Assembly: GCA_938074045.1 (NCBI GenBank)
Contig: CALJGI010000037.1
Coordinates: 45,114-109,113, forward strand
Reading direction: 5' to 3'
DNA length: 64,000 nucleotides
From: an uncultured Halieaceae bacterium
Lineage (GTDB): Bacteria; Pseudomonadota; Gammaproteobacteria; Pseudomonadales; Halieaceae
Shown: piece after piece, positions 8,652 through 17,838 of the stretch
Layout of the letters: each line of letters opens with the position of its first letter
Position numbering within the stretch: the first letter of the stretch is position 1
Notes under the pieces: generated by a model
What the model was told of the DNA's origin: nothing
Database searches by the model: none
What the model saw: only the letters and a program-made list of their open reading frames with translations
Position numbers and translations under genes: made by a program

Positions 8652-10271
8652 TCAGGCCTTTTGCATTTGCTGTTCAGCATAGCTGGTTATAAAGGGATAG
8701 TCTGGTTTGCCATTGGCTGCTCGCTGCAGGTCATCAATAACAAAAATCTTTCGGGGCAGTTTGTAGTCGGCCAGCGCAAGACCCGCGTGCTTCAACACGT
8801 CGTCGACATCAAGGTTGTCAGCCGTCAGACCGGGGCCTTGCACGACGGCGGTCACCATGCGCCCGAAGCGAGGATGGGGAAGTCCGACCACGAGTGCGTC
8901 AGTCACAGCGGGATAACTCAGCAGCACCCGCTCGACCTCGACGGTATAGACCTTCTCACCACCAGTATTGATCACTGTGCTGTCACGCCCCAGCAGAATC
9001 AGCATGCCGTCCTCCCGCACCATACACCTGTCACCCGTGTTCACATAGCGGACGCCATCTATCAGTGGGAAGGTAATCGCCGATTTTTCGGGACTTTTAA
9101 AATACCCCTGGGGTACATGCCCGGTGGTATAGGCGATGCCTATCTCATCACTACCCGGCACAACGTCGTTAAGATCTTCATCAAGAATTCTGGTGCCGGG
9201 AAGCGGCCTGAAAACCCCCGCCTCCGGCGTCGAAACCGCCATCGCCATCGCTTCTGATGAACCCAGGGTATCTGATATGTGGAGGCCCGGATGATGGCTT
9301 AAAAATGCGGCTTTACAGTCGTCACTTAACGACGCGCCGGTGGAGATCAACAATCTCAGACTGGCGAGCAATTCCTCATCCCGCCGTCGCTCCAAAGCCT
9401 CCAGCAGCGGCAGCGCAAAGGCATCGCCGACCAGAGTAAGGCAACCAACCCGATGCTTTTTCAGCAAGTCCAGCGTCGTGTCAGCCTCAAACACAGCACC
9501 CGGCACGGTAACCAGAGTCGCACCCTGAGCAATAGAGGACAGCGCCGTGAACAATCCCGCGCCGTGCATCAATGGGCTCAAGGGCATTAGCGCGGGCGGT
9601 TCACCTCTGCGCACACAGTTGGCGACATGCTCAGCCATGTCCTGAGGAGGATGCTCCAGTTTGAGTTTCCCCAGCGTATTGCCCGTCGAAATTTTCAGCT
9701 TGTGCCACAAATCTTCGTGTTTCCACATGACCCCTTTGGGGCTCCCTGTGGTGCCACCCGTGGCTATCAGGACAATATCATCCCCGGTAGTCGAGGGTTG
9801 AAAGTCGTCGCCCGCACAGTCGTACAGATTCTCCAGCAATTCGTATGGATGAGGGGCGTTGCTCTCGCCGACCTGGACAAACAGCATGTCCTCGCCGAGG
9901 GCCTCGGCAACCAGTGATACCCGGTCGGAAAACTCGGCATCGTAGACCAGCACCGCCACCTCAAGGCTGTGACAGATATCGATCAGCTCCTGCTCCCGGT
10001 AGCGGTAGTTAATATTCAAATGCCGCATACCGGCCAGGCCGGTTCCAAAAAAGGCTTCCATATAGGCGTTGGAATTGCGCAGGAGATGACCCACATGTGA
10101 TCCCTGCGGCAAACCATTATCGGTTAACCAGGCTGCCACACCCAGACTGCGTCGCCGCAACTCGGCGAAGCTGATGACAAGTTCACCGTGCACCAACGCA
10201 GGCCGTTCAGCCAGCGGTGATTCACCCAGTTGGTAAATCGCCGCTGCGAGATTCCAATTGGTTTCGACCAA
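8652..10271 (-). CDS. AMP-binding acyl-CoA synthetase
   Basis: Activates a carboxylic acid to its CoA thioester through an acyl-adenylate. Visible motifs: P-loop-like IATGGTTGSPKGVMWKHED (about residues 168-186), the YTTGHVPQGYFK region, and the hinge motif GRDSTVINTGGEKVYTVEVE (about 427-446). The 539-residue length is normal. It is placed between the LLM oxidoreductase (two bases upstream) and the acyl-CoA dehydrogenase (two bases downstream), so it probably supplies the acyl-CoA substrate for this operon. The N-terminus is closely similar to the partial gene at 1-230. The actual acid is unknown. Confidence 0.93.
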   Translation of the reverse strand: MVETNWNLAAAIYQLGESPLAERPALVHGELVISFAELRRRSLGVAAWLTDNGLPQGSHVGHLLRNSNAYMEAFFGTGLAGMRHLNINYRYREQELIDICHSLEVAVLVYDAEFSDRVSLVAEALGEDMLFVQVGESNAPHPYELLENLYDCAGDDFQPSTTGDDIVLIATGGTTGSPKGVMWKHEDLWHKLKISTGNTLGKLKLEHPPQDMAEHVANCVRRGEPPALMPLSPLMHGAGLFTALSSIAQGATLVTVPGAVFEADTTLDLLKKHRVGCLTLVGDAFALPLLEALERRRDEELLASLRLLISTGASLSDDCKAAFLSHHPGLHISDTLGSSEAMAMAVSTPEAGVFRPLPGTRILDEDLNDVVPGSDEIGIAYTTGHVPQGYFKSPEKSAITFPLIDGVRYVNTGDRCMVREDGMLILLGRDSTVINTGGEKVYTVEVERVLLSYPAVTDALVVGLPHPRFGRMVTAVVQGPGLTADNLDVDDVLKHAGLALADYKLPRKIFVIDDLQRAANGKPDYPFITSYAEQQMQKA

Positions 10272-10273
10272 AC

Positions 10274-11296
10274 CTATATCACCTCGGCAACCGTGCGCAG
10301 AGCCTCCACATTAGGTGACGCGATCAGCAAGGTGGTGACGCGCGAATCACGCCAGGCCTGCAGGCGATCCCGAATTCGGTCCCTGGGGCCAAGTAAGGCA
10401 ATAGAATCGGCCAGATCGTCCGGCACTACCGCAACCGCCTCTTGCTTGCGTCCGCTCAAATACAATTCCTGGATCTTGTCGGCCTCTTCTTCATACCCCA
10501 TGCGTACAAAGAGGTCCTTATGGAAGTTGTGCCCGGTACCCCCCTTCGCGCCCATGCCACCCACGTAAAGCGCAATGAAACTCTTCACCCCAAACAGGGC
10601 TGACTCGATATCGTCCGTGACATTCACCGGCACCATCTGTGCTATTTCAAAATCCGGCGACGCATGCTTGAGAGATTCGGCATATACCCTCTCGTCGTAG
10701 GGGTTGTAAAACAGCGGTAGCCAGCCGGCGCCAATTTCCGCTGCCAGGGCTACGTTTTTTGGCCCCTCGGCACCAAGATAAATGGGAATATCTGATCGCA
10801 GTGGATGCACAATCGATTTCAGCGGTTTGCCAATACCCATCCCGTCATCGCCATCATAGGGCAGCGGATAGTGGGGACCGGCGCTGGTCACCGGATTTTC
10901 CCGAGCAAGGACCTGCCGCACGATGTCTATATACTCGCGAGTCCTGGCCAAAGGCTTGGGAAATGGTCGGCCGTACCAACCCTCCACCACCTGTGGCCCG
11001 GACACACCCAGGCCGAGAATCATGCGACCCTTGGACATATGATCGATGGCCAGTGCATGCATGGCTGTGGATACCGGCGTTCGCGCAGACATTTGCACGA
11101 TAGCGGTACCCAGTTTTATTTTCTCGGTATGCGCGCCCATCCAGCACAGCGGAGTAAAGGCATCGTTGCCGTAGGCTTCCGCCGTCCACACCGAATCAAA
11201 TCCGAGTTTCTCCGCTTCCTGAGCCATTTCCACCAGATTCGAGGGTGGCGCACCACCCCAATAACCGGTTGCCAATCCATATTTCAATTCAGCCAT
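10274..11296 (-). CDS. LLM-class (luciferase-like) flavin/F420-dependent oxidoreductase
   Basis: 340-residue TIM-barrel oxidoreductase. Signatures are KYGLATGYWGGAPP at the N-terminus, EAEKLGFDSVWTAEAYGNDA, KIKLGTAIVQMSARTP, GRMILGLGVSGPQVVEGWYG, and IPIYLGAEGPKNVALAAEIG. The best resemblance is to the F420-dependent LLM group found in actinobacteria and in marine proteobacteria; whether the cofactor here is F420 or FMN cannot be decided from sequence alone. It lies inside the acyl-CoA operon, 39 bases after the SDR and two before the synthetase. Confidence 0.88.
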   Translation of the reverse strand: MAELKYGLATGYWGGAPPSNLVEMAQEAEKLGFDSVWTAEAYGNDAFTPLCWMGAHTEKIKLGTAIVQMSARTPVSTAMHALAIDHMSKGRMILGLGVSGPQVVEGWYGRPFPKPLARTREYIDIVRQVLARENPVTSAGPHYPLPYDGDDGMGIGKPLKSIVHPLRSDIPIYLGAEGPKNVALAAEIGAGWLPLFYNPYDERVYAESLKHASPDFEIAQMVPVNVTDDIESALFGVKSFIALYVGGMGAKGGTGHNFHKDLFVRMGYEEEADKIQELYLSGRKQEAVAVVPDDLADSIALLGPRDRIRDRLQAWRDSRVTTLLIASPNVEALRTVAEVI

Positions 11297-11335
11297 GATT
11301 TATCCATCCCTTAAATGATTTGCGCCTCTGACGCT

Positions 11336-12073
11336 TTATCCCATGCACAGAGTGCCATCCACCAGCATCTCCGCACCATTAATGAAACGGGCATCTTCCG
11401 ATACCAGAAAAGCTACCATAGCGGCCACGTCCTCGGGTTTCCCCATACCTGCCACAATGGCGTTTTCGATGTCATCCCCGCCCTCTATTCGTATGCCACG
11501 AGTCATGGGCGTGTCTATTGCACCGGGATGCACGGAATTGCAGCGCACGGGGATACCGCCATCGCGGCAGGCAGCCGCAATACTCTTGGTGAGTGAACGC
11601 ACAGCACCCTTGCTCGCGGAGTAAGCCGGATAAGGCGCCAAACCCGCCATCGCCGCTATCGATGAGATATTGACGATCGCTCCCCCCTGTTCACGCATGG
11701 CTTCAAGGCCAAATCGGCACCCCAGAAAACACCCGGTAGCATTGACGCGCATGATATTTTCCCAATCGCTCAATGACGTGGAAAAGATATCGGCGAGTAG
11801 CGCAATGCCGGCATTATTGACCAGAATATCCAGCCCGTTTTGAGCGGCACAGGTGTCGGCCACGCATTGCGCCCAATCCTCCTCCGAGCCCACATCAAGG
11901 TGCTGGTAACGCGCCTGCGCTCCCAACTCAGCTGCCAGTTCCCGGCCCGTCTGGTCGGCGATATCAGCCATGGTTACCCGGGCACCCGCCGCTGCCAGGC
12001 GACGGGCGATAGCCGCGCCGATACCGCTGGCAGCCCCAGTTACCAGGGCACTCTTTCCATCCAGGTTTTCCAC
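11336..12073 (-). CDS. SDR family oxidoreductase (classical)
   Basis: 245-residue NAD(P)-dependent dehydrogenase. It carries TGAASGIGAAIARR, an acidic ADIAD after the second strand (favouring NAD), LVNNAGIA, the catalytic YSASKGAVRSLTK with intact Tyr and Lys, and PGAIDTPM. It is the first gene of the minus-strand operon that runs to 5668 and would oxidise or reduce an alcohol/ketone intermediate of the same acyl-CoA pathway (inference). Confidence 0.92.
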   Translation of the reverse strand: MENLDGKSALVTGAASGIGAAIARRLAAAGARVTMADIADQTGRELAAELGAQARYQHLDVGSEEDWAQCVADTCAAQNGLDILVNNAGIALLADIFSTSLSDWENIMRVNATGCFLGCRFGLEAMREQGGAIVNISSIAAMAGLAPYPAYSASKGAVRSLTKSIAAACRDGGIPVRCNSVHPGAIDTPMTRGIRIEGGDDIENAIVAGMGKPEDVAAMVAFLVSEDARFINGAEMLVDGTLCMG

Positions 12074-12155
12074 AAGAATCTCCGTCCCACCGACCGATCG
12101 TATCGGACACTAGCAGAGGGTCAGTAATAAAACAAACCGTATTGACTGCTTTTGT

Positions 12156-12187
12156 TTGGCGGGCCAACAGGTGGCCGCTATCGCCAA
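12156..12187 (-). terminator. Nested hairpin, possible terminator after the mocA-like gene
   Basis: TTGGCG (12156-12161) pairs with CGCCAA (12182-12187) around an inner stem GGCCA/TGGCC (12162-12166 with 12172-12176). It sits between the end of the mocA-like gene (12221) and the start of the next minus-strand operon (12073). It is not followed by a clean T run, so termination is only a possibility. Confidence 0.3.
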
Positions 12188-12220
12188 TTTGGGGGCATCA
12201 CTGGTGGGTTTTACTAAAGC

Positions 12221-12796
12221 TTACTGTGACAACTGCCCGGGTTGATCGACATCGCGCAGGACACCCGTATCCCCGGTTTCAATAATAGATACGCGGTCGG
12301 GATATTTGCCAAGCAGAGCCCGTGCCCCCTGGTCACCTTGGCATTCCTCCAGGGCGGGGTAAAAACCCCGCCCAAAACAGACGGGGTTACCACGTTGTCC
12401 GGCATATGCCGGCACACATATTCCAGCGGAGCTCGCATGCACCGCCAGCTCTCTGTAGGTGCCGGGCTTCACCCAGGGCATATCGGCCAGGGCGACAATG
12501 CAGGCATCCCAATCCGGCAGGTCCGCAACACCTTTTGAAACACCTTCCGCCAGCGTGGCACCCATGCCCTCGTCAGACCGAGTACATAGCATCAGAGGCA
12601 CATTTCTCGCGCGGTATTGCTCACTCAACACACCATCGCGCTGCCCCAGGCACAACAGCACCGGTAAACCTGCCAGCTCAATATTTTCCAGCGTGACATC
12701 CAGTAGCACCCTGCCATCAGCCATGCTGGCACGGCGCTTATCGCTACCAAACCGTCGACCCCGTCCCGCCGCCAGCAGTAATACTCCGGTGGTCAT
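12221..12796 (-). CDS. mocA: MocA/MobA-like nucleotidyltransferase (molybdenum cofactor cytidylyltransferase)
   Basis: Transfers a nucleotide to molybdopterin-Mo, normally CMP, to form the MCD cofactor of xanthine-dehydrogenase-type enzymes. The 191-residue protein has the glycosyltransferase-A-like nucleotide motif LLLAAGRGRRFGSDKR at residues 6-21, ALADMPWV (metal-binding Asp), and RGNPVCFGRGFYPAL. The next upstream gene on the same strand is an XdhC-family protein nine bases away, the usual partner for cofactor insertion. No molybdenum hydroxylase lies beside this pair; the nearest is the xanthine dehydrogenase at 52257. Cytidylyltransferase rather than guanylyltransferase is inferred from the XdhC partner. 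Confidence 0.82.
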   Translation of the reverse strand: MTTGVLLLAAGRGRRFGSDKRRASMADGRVLLDVTLENIELAGLPVLLCLGQRDGVLSEQYRARNVPLMLCTRSDEGMGATLAEGVSKGVADLPDWDACIVALADMPWVKPGTYRELAVHASSAGICVPAYAGQRGNPVCFGRGFYPALEECQGDQGARALLGKYPDRVSIIETGDTGVLRDVDQPGQLSQ

Positions 12797-12805
12797 AGTT
12801 GTTGC

Positions 12806-13837
12806 TCAGCCAGACCGTGGCAACACAGCGCTCAGGCTGTGTGCAGAGGTGTCATACAGAGCGGCATGACACTCAGCCAGTATGGATAGAGCCACACTTT
12901 CCGGCAGATCTCCACCCAGGTATAAACCGGCGGGGCCTGCCAGTGGTACGCGAAGATCATTTTCGACAATTCCCGCCATTTCCAGCACTCGTATACGGCG
13001 CGAGACTGGACCCAAAAGTGCCAGATAACGCGGACTATGGTGCACCATTCTGGCGAGTACGGCGGCATCCAGACTGAGCTTATGACTCATTATCACCATG
13101 ACGTCGATCTCGGCCAGGTCAGCCAACGCAGTAACATCGCAACTGAGCAGTCTATCCGCTGATGGAAAATGTTCAGCACGCGCATTGGCGGGGCGAGGAT
13201 CCCACACGGTGACATGCCAACCCAGGGTAGACGACAACTGCGCCAGTGGTTCTGCATCTACACCACCTCCAGCAATAAATAGAGCCGGCGCCGGCCGTAT
13301 AGGATTCAAAAACCAATCTTGCCCTGCTAAATGATATTTCTGAGGGGATTTGACTGCGGCGGCGGGAAAACCATCGGGGGGTACCGAGCCATTGGCAATC
13401 ACCACTGTTGGGGGGCTGTCATCCGTGGCAGATATCGCCTGACAGAAAAGTGCTGCCCGTCGCTCCCCCAGTAAGCTGAAAAGCGTGGCAAGCCCACAGT
13501 ACTCGTTGGCAGAATTAGCAACTCGCAAAAGAATATCGATGCTGCCACCGCACCCGATACCGAGTTGGTAGGCAATATCATCCTCGTCGCTACCATCATA
13601 GGTGATAACGCGACTACCGGTTCCTGTTGCCACTTTCCGTGCATTGATCGCGATATCGGCTTCGAGACAGCCACCGCTCAGTAGCCCCAATTGTTGTCCT
13701 TTATCACCGAACAGCATAAGAGCGCCGGCTTTGCGATACACCGGACCCCGGGTATCGATCACCGTACCCAGCACCCAGTCGCCATCGTCACGTTGCGGAT
13801 ACCATCGCGCCAACAGATCCAACACTTGCAGGCTCAA
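12806..13837 (-). CDS. XdhC/CoxI-family molybdenum cofactor chaperone
   Basis: 343 residues. The N-terminal XdhC_CoxI domain has GTVIDTRGPVYRKAGALML and LLSGGCLEADIA; the C-terminal Rossmann domain has PALFIAGGGVDAEPLAQL and VMSHKLSLDAAVLARM. The family binds the matured molybdenum cofactor, promotes its sulfuration and passes it to a hydroxylase. The start is probably TTG with GGGG upstream. It lies 61 bases after soxG and nine before mocA, so it may be cotranscribed with the sarcosine oxidase genes. It is clearly different in sequence from the XdhC at 56045. Confidence 0.85.
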   Translation of the reverse strand: MSLQVLDLLARWYPQRDDGDWVLGTVIDTRGPVYRKAGALMLFGDKGQQLGLLSGGCLEADIAINARKVATGTGSRVITYDGSDEDDIAYQLGIGCGGSIDILLRVANSANEYCGLATLFSLLGERRAALFCQAISATDDSPPTVVIANGSVPPDGFPAAAVKSPQKYHLAGQDWFLNPIRPAPALFIAGGGVDAEPLAQLSSTLGWHVTVWDPRPANARAEHFPSADRLLSCDVTALADLAEIDVMVIMSHKLSLDAAVLARMVHHSPRYLALLGPVSRRIRVLEMAGIVENDLRVPLAGPAGLYLGGDLPESVALSILAECHAALYDTSAHSLSAVLPRSG

Positions 13838-13898
13838 ACTCTGCTACCCCCTTTGCCAACCCTGTCTTGAGCGGCACCCAGCGTACACGGCGATGAGC

Positions 13899-14516
13899 TC
13901 AGGTTCCAGAAATGTGGCAACCCGATTCTGCACAGGCATCCACAATCCAGCGTGCAACATAGTCGATGAAACTGCGTCGTACGATAAGCTCGAAGTGCTC
14001 TTCCCCAACGCAACGAACCAAGGCGGTTGCCTTGGCAAAGGTGGTTTGTGCACAGCGACCCGGCCCAAACTCCCGCGGATGAAAATCGTAAACTGACGCT
14101 TTTTGCAATAGCTCAGCGACGCCAGCTCCCTGCACGGCAAGCAAGGATTGTGCGCTGCTTACATCCACAATGGAAACATGACCCTGTATTGCCCCCCGCA
14201 ATGCGGCCACCGGCTCGGCCAAAGTCGCTTGATCAACGACGGCCAGCCACTCATCGGGACCCAACCAGTAAATACTCGCCAGCTCGCTGTCAGCTGAGCG
14301 GCCTACCTCTGGAAGTTCGACATGCAGTACCGCTCGAACGCTCTCCCGAAAGGGTTCATTTTCCGGACTCCCGCGCAGGTTTAGGAGGATGCAGGCGCTG
14401 CGCTCGCTCAGCGTGACCGCGGCCGCGGCAGGATTGCGGTGCCGGGCACGCACATAGTGCAGTGGGGATTCCAGCACCGGAGCAAACCTCTGACCCATTT
14501 CTGCTGACTCAGACAT
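13899..14516 (-). CDS. soxG: Sarcosine oxidase gamma subunit
   Basis: Smallest catalytic-complex partner of heterotetrameric sarcosine oxidase; it packs with the alpha subunit's folate-binding half. About 205 residues, with ILLNLRGSPENEPF, LGPDEWLAVVD and the C-terminal EEHFELIVRRSFIDYVARW characteristic of SoxG. I chose the ATG at 14514-14516 (MSESAEMGQ) because GGGGAGAGG stands just upstream; it overlaps the soxA stop by eight bases, a coupling also seen at soxD/soxA. A longer reading from 14540 is less likely. Confidence 0.9.
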   Translation of the reverse strand: MSESAEMGQRFAPVLESPLHYVRARHRNPAAAAVTLSERSACILLNLRGSPENEPFRESVRAVLHVELPEVGRSADSELASIYWLGPDEWLAVVDQATLAEPVAALRGAIQGHVSIVDVSSAQSLLAVQGAGVAELLQKASVYDFHPREFGPGRCAQTTFAKATALVRCVGEEHFELIVRRSFIDYVARWIVDACAESGCHISGT

Positions 14517-17500
14517 GTTGCCTCTCCCCATCAGGGTCATAAAAAACCGTCTGGCAGATCACCGCTGCAACATTGCGCCCATCGGCCAGTGGGCAGAAAA
14601 CCTTCTCTCCCAGGCGGTTGCGCCCGCCCTTAACCACGGCCAAGGCGATCGAGCGGCCAAGTGATGGACTGAAATAACTGGAGGTCACGTGTCCCTGCAT
14701 GGCCATGGGAACCGCCTGATCGGGCGTGTTAACAATTTGTGCGCCCTCTGGCAAAACCTCGTTTGGCTCGACAGTCCGCAGGCCAACCAGTTGTTTGCGG
14801 TTTGTGCGTCTCGTGTCACTGCGTTCCAGAGAGCGTTTACCCAGAAAACTGAAGGATTTGTTTTTGCCGACAATCCAGTCCATTCCCATATCGTCAGGGG
14901 TCATTGATCCATCGGTATCCTGCCCTACGATGATAAAGCCTTTTTCTGCGCGCAATACGTGCATGGCCTCGGTACCGTAGGGCGTTATATTGAACTCTTT
15001 CCCCGCCTCCATGAGTCGTTCCCAGACATGACGGCCGAAATTCGCCGGTACGTTTACTTCGAAACTGAGCTCCCCGGTGAAACTGATACGGAAAATACGG
15101 GCTGGAACACCGGCGACTGTGGCGCTGTTCCAGTCCATAAATGCAAAAGCCTCGTCGGACAAATCAACATCGTGACAAACCCTGGCCAACACCTTGCGTG
15201 CATTGGGGCCGCTCAGTGTAGCCGTTGCCCAGTGATCAGTTACCGAGGTGAAGTACACCTGCAGTTCCGGCCACTCGGTTTGCCGCCACAACTCCAACCA
15301 GCCCAGCACGCCTGCCGCACCACCCGTGGTGGTGTGCATCAAATAGTGACTTTCACCCAGGCAGGCTGTCACGCCATCGTCGAAAATCATGCCATCTTCG
15401 TGCAGCATCAGACCATACCGGCATTTGCCCGGCGCCAATTTCAAATAGGAATTGGTATATACGCGGGTGAGAAACTCCGCCGCATCCGGCCCCTGAATAT
15501 CGATCTTGCCAAGCGTCGACGCATCCAGTATGCCAACACTGTTGCGCACCGCCAGGCACTCCCGCTGCACGGCCTCTTCCATGGATTCACCGGCCACAGG
15601 GAAGTACCAGGGTCGCTTCCATTGGCCCACGTTTTCCCATGCTGCGCCTTGTTCGCTATGCCAGCGATGCATGGCGGTGTAGCGTTCCGGGTCGAACAGA
15701 TCACCGACCTCACCTCCAGCCATGGCACCGAAGGTAACCGGTGTGTACGCAGGGCGAAACATGGTGGTACCGGTATCTGCAATAGACTGATTTAACGTGT
15801 CGGCGAGAATGGCGACGCCATTAATATTACCCAGCTTGCCCTGATCAGTGCCAAAACCCAGTGCCGTATAGCGTTTGACGTGCTCAACGGATTCATAGCC
15901 CTCGCGAGCAGCTAATTCGATAGCGGCTGCCGTCACATCCAGTTGAAAATCCACGAATTGAGAGGGCGCGCGACTGGTTGTTTTGGTATGGGGTACCAGA
16001 AAAAGCGCCTGGGCAGGCTCTTCCAAAGCGGCGATGATGTCTGGCGATGGGGAGGAGCTCTCCCCCGCTCCTTGCCCTGCACGCAGTGCAGCGGCCGCAC
16101 CCTCGGTCCGAGCTTGCTCAACACAAGCCAGAGGACAATAAATGCCCTGTGCCGAACCCACAGCAACCGGACCATCCGCATGGGGACCGGGCACAAAGCC
16201 TATAGCCTCATCATCCCAGATCGGTCTAATCCCCGTATGTGAACTCAGGTGCACCACGGGGCTCCAGCCACCGGATGTTGCGATAAGGTCGCATTCCACC
16301 GGTGTCGCTGGTCCGGTCAGCGACTTGCCGCCGGCATGGATAGGTGCGAGCAGCGCGCCACTAACGCATTTTCTTCCGCTCGCCTCGATAATCGCCGTTC
16401 CGGTGCGCACGTCGATTCCGCGTTCTCTGGCCAGACGCGGCAGTACTCCTTCGGCTTCCGGACGGGTGTCCGCGATGACAGCTATATCGCACCCGGCTTC
16501 CTGCCAATCGAGAGCCAGCTGGTAGGCGTTGTCATTGGTTGTGCACAACGCCAGTCGCTGACCGGGAATCACGGCATATCTGTTGATGTACGTCCGTACC
16601 GAGGAGGCGAGCATCACGCCGGGTAAATCATTGTTGGCAAACACCAGGGGACGCTCCTGTGCACCGGTGGCCATGATGATCTGCCGGGCTCGCACACGGT
16701 GCAAACGCTGCCGTGGCCGCCCCGGTGACGTCAGACCGCGATGATCTTCCAGCCGCTCCAGGATGCCCACAAAGTTATGGTCGTAGTAGCCAAAAGCGGT
16801 GCTACGAGGAAGCAGCAGCACATCGACGGAGGCCTCCAGTTCGGCCAGTGTCTGGTCGCGCCACTGCAGTTGTGCTGCGTCAGCTTCGCTGCCGCCCAGC
16901 GAGAGCAAACTTCCACCCATCTCTGACTGTTCATCAACCAGAATAACCCGGCTACCCTGTCGCGTCGCCTCCCGTGCCGCCGCCAGACCGGCAGGACCGC
17001 CACCAATCACCAGAACATCGCAGTGCCGATTTATCTTGTCGTATCTGTCTGGATCCGGGTTCTGCGGAGCCCGACCCAGCCCTGCCGCTTTGCGTATAAA
17101 GTGCTCATAGGTCATCCACAGCCGGGCCGGCGCCATGAAGGTCTTGTAGTAGAACCCTGGTGGCAGGAAGCGGGCAAATACTCCCAGCAAGGCTATGACA
17201 TCTACATCAAGATTGGGCCAGCCGCTGACACTGCGTGCTTCCAACCCCTCGTACAGCTCCACCTGGGTAGCTTTCAAATTAGGTACCGTCGCAGCGCCGC
17301 TACCCAACTGCACAATCGCGTTCGGTTCTTCTGAGCCGTGGCCCACAATACCGCGCCGGCGCCCGTACTTGAAGCTGCGTGCTACAGTCTCAACGCCATT
17401 GGCCAGCAGCGCAGAAGCGAGCGTGTCTCCAGCAAGCCCCCACATGGGACGACCGTCAAATGTGAAACTTACTTTCTGCTTGCGGTCCAATCGGCCACCA

Positions 17501-17529
17501 GCTGGCAGTCTGCGCTGGCTATCACTCAT
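14509..17529 (-). CDS. soxA: Sarcosine oxidase alpha subunit
   Basis: About 1006 residues, normal for heterotetrameric SoxA. It oxidatively demethylates sarcosine with SoxB, binds NAD and channels formaldehyde equivalents to tetrahydrofolate. The N-terminal part has the ferredoxin-like FTFDGRPMWGLAGDTLA segment, then a dinucleotide-binding DVLVIGGGPAGLAAAREA, and the C-terminal 400 residues form a GcvT-type folate domain (SVGILDASTLGKIDIQGPDA). Start chosen at 17527-17529 because GGAGG lies nine bases upstream; an ATG six bases earlier is too close to it. Its first codons overlap the soxD stop by eight bases. Confidence 0.95.
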   Translation of the reverse strand: MSDSQRRLPAGGRLDRKQKVSFTFDGRPMWGLAGDTLASALLANGVETVARSFKYGRRRGIVGHGSEEPNAIVQLGSGAATVPNLKATQVELYEGLEARSVSGWPNLDVDVIALLGVFARFLPPGFYYKTFMAPARLWMTYEHFIRKAAGLGRAPQNPDPDRYDKINRHCDVLVIGGGPAGLAAAREATRQGSRVILVDEQSEMGGSLLSLGGSEADAAQLQWRDQTLAELEASVDVLLLPRSTAFGYYDHNFVGILERLEDHRGLTSPGRPRQRLHRVRARQIIMATGAQERPLVFANNDLPGVMLASSVRTYINRYAVIPGQRLALCTTNDNAYQLALDWQEAGCDIAVIADTRPEAEGVLPRLARERGIDVRTGTAIIEASGRKCVSGALLAPIHAGGKSLTGPATPVECDLIATSGGWSPVVHLSSHTGIRPIWDDEAIGFVPGPHADGPVAVGSAQGIYCPLACVEQARTEGAAAALRAGQGAGESSSPSPDIIAALEEPAQALFLVPHTKTTSRAPSQFVDFQLDVTAAAIELAAREGYESVEHVKRYTALGFGTDQGKLGNINGVAILADTLNQSIADTGTTMFRPAYTPVTFGAMAGGEVGDLFDPERYTAMHRWHSEQGAAWENVGQWKRPWYFPVAGESMEEAVQRECLAVRNSVGILDASTLGKIDIQGPDAAEFLTRVYTNSYLKLAPGKCRYGLMLHEDGMIFDDGVTACLGESHYLMHTTTGGAAGVLGWLELWRQTEWPELQVYFTSVTDHWATATLSGPNARKVLARVCHDVDLSDEAFAFMDWNSATVAGVPARIFRISFTGELSFEVNVPANFGRHVWERLMEAGKEFNITPYGTEAMHVLRAEKGFIIVGQDTDGSMTPDDMGMDWIVGKNKSFSFLGKRSLERSDTRRTNRKQLVGLRTVEPNEVLPEGAQIVNTPDQAVPMAMQGHVTSSYFSPSLGRSIALAVVKGGRNRLGEKVFCPLADGRNVAAVICQTVFYDPDGERQHV

Positions 17530-17824
17530 GGTCATGGCCCTCCACCATCGCACCAGCGGGGTCTTCACCGATAGGATAGCTTCTGGCAATAACATAGCTG
17601 ACCGTATCTCGCTCTACATTGAAGTAGCGCCGGCATCCGGCTGAGTGATGCCACATTTCCCGATGCAGGCCGCGCGGATTCTTGCGGAAGAAGAGATAGT
17701 CACCCCACTGCTCATCTGACAGTGATTCAGGATCCCGGGGTCGGGCAATGTGTGCCTCTCCAGAGGGAGAGAACTCCTCTTCCTCGCGGAGTTCCTGGCA
17801 ATAAGGGCAGTATATTTGCAGCAT
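17522..17824 (-). CDS. soxD: Sarcosine oxidase delta subunit
   Basis: 100-residue zinc-binding subunit. The N-terminal CPYC pair (residues 6 and 9) plus a later His and Cys (HHSAGCRRYFN) fit the family zinc site; RPRDPESLSDEQWGDYLFFR and GLHREMWHHSAGCRR are near-diagnostic. It lies 14 bases after soxB and overlaps soxA. Confidence 0.95.
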   Translation of the reverse strand: MLQIYCPYCQELREEEEFSPSGEAHIARPRDPESLSDEQWGDYLFFRKNPRGLHREMWHHSAGCRRYFNVERDTVSYVIARSYPIGEDPAGAMVEGHDHE

Positions 17825-17838
17825 GCTAGATCTTCCCC

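Noticed and set aside
14959..15795. 278-residue plus-strand frame inside soxA
   Set aside because: Antisense to the conserved folate-binding domain of SoxA; low-complexity, no motif.
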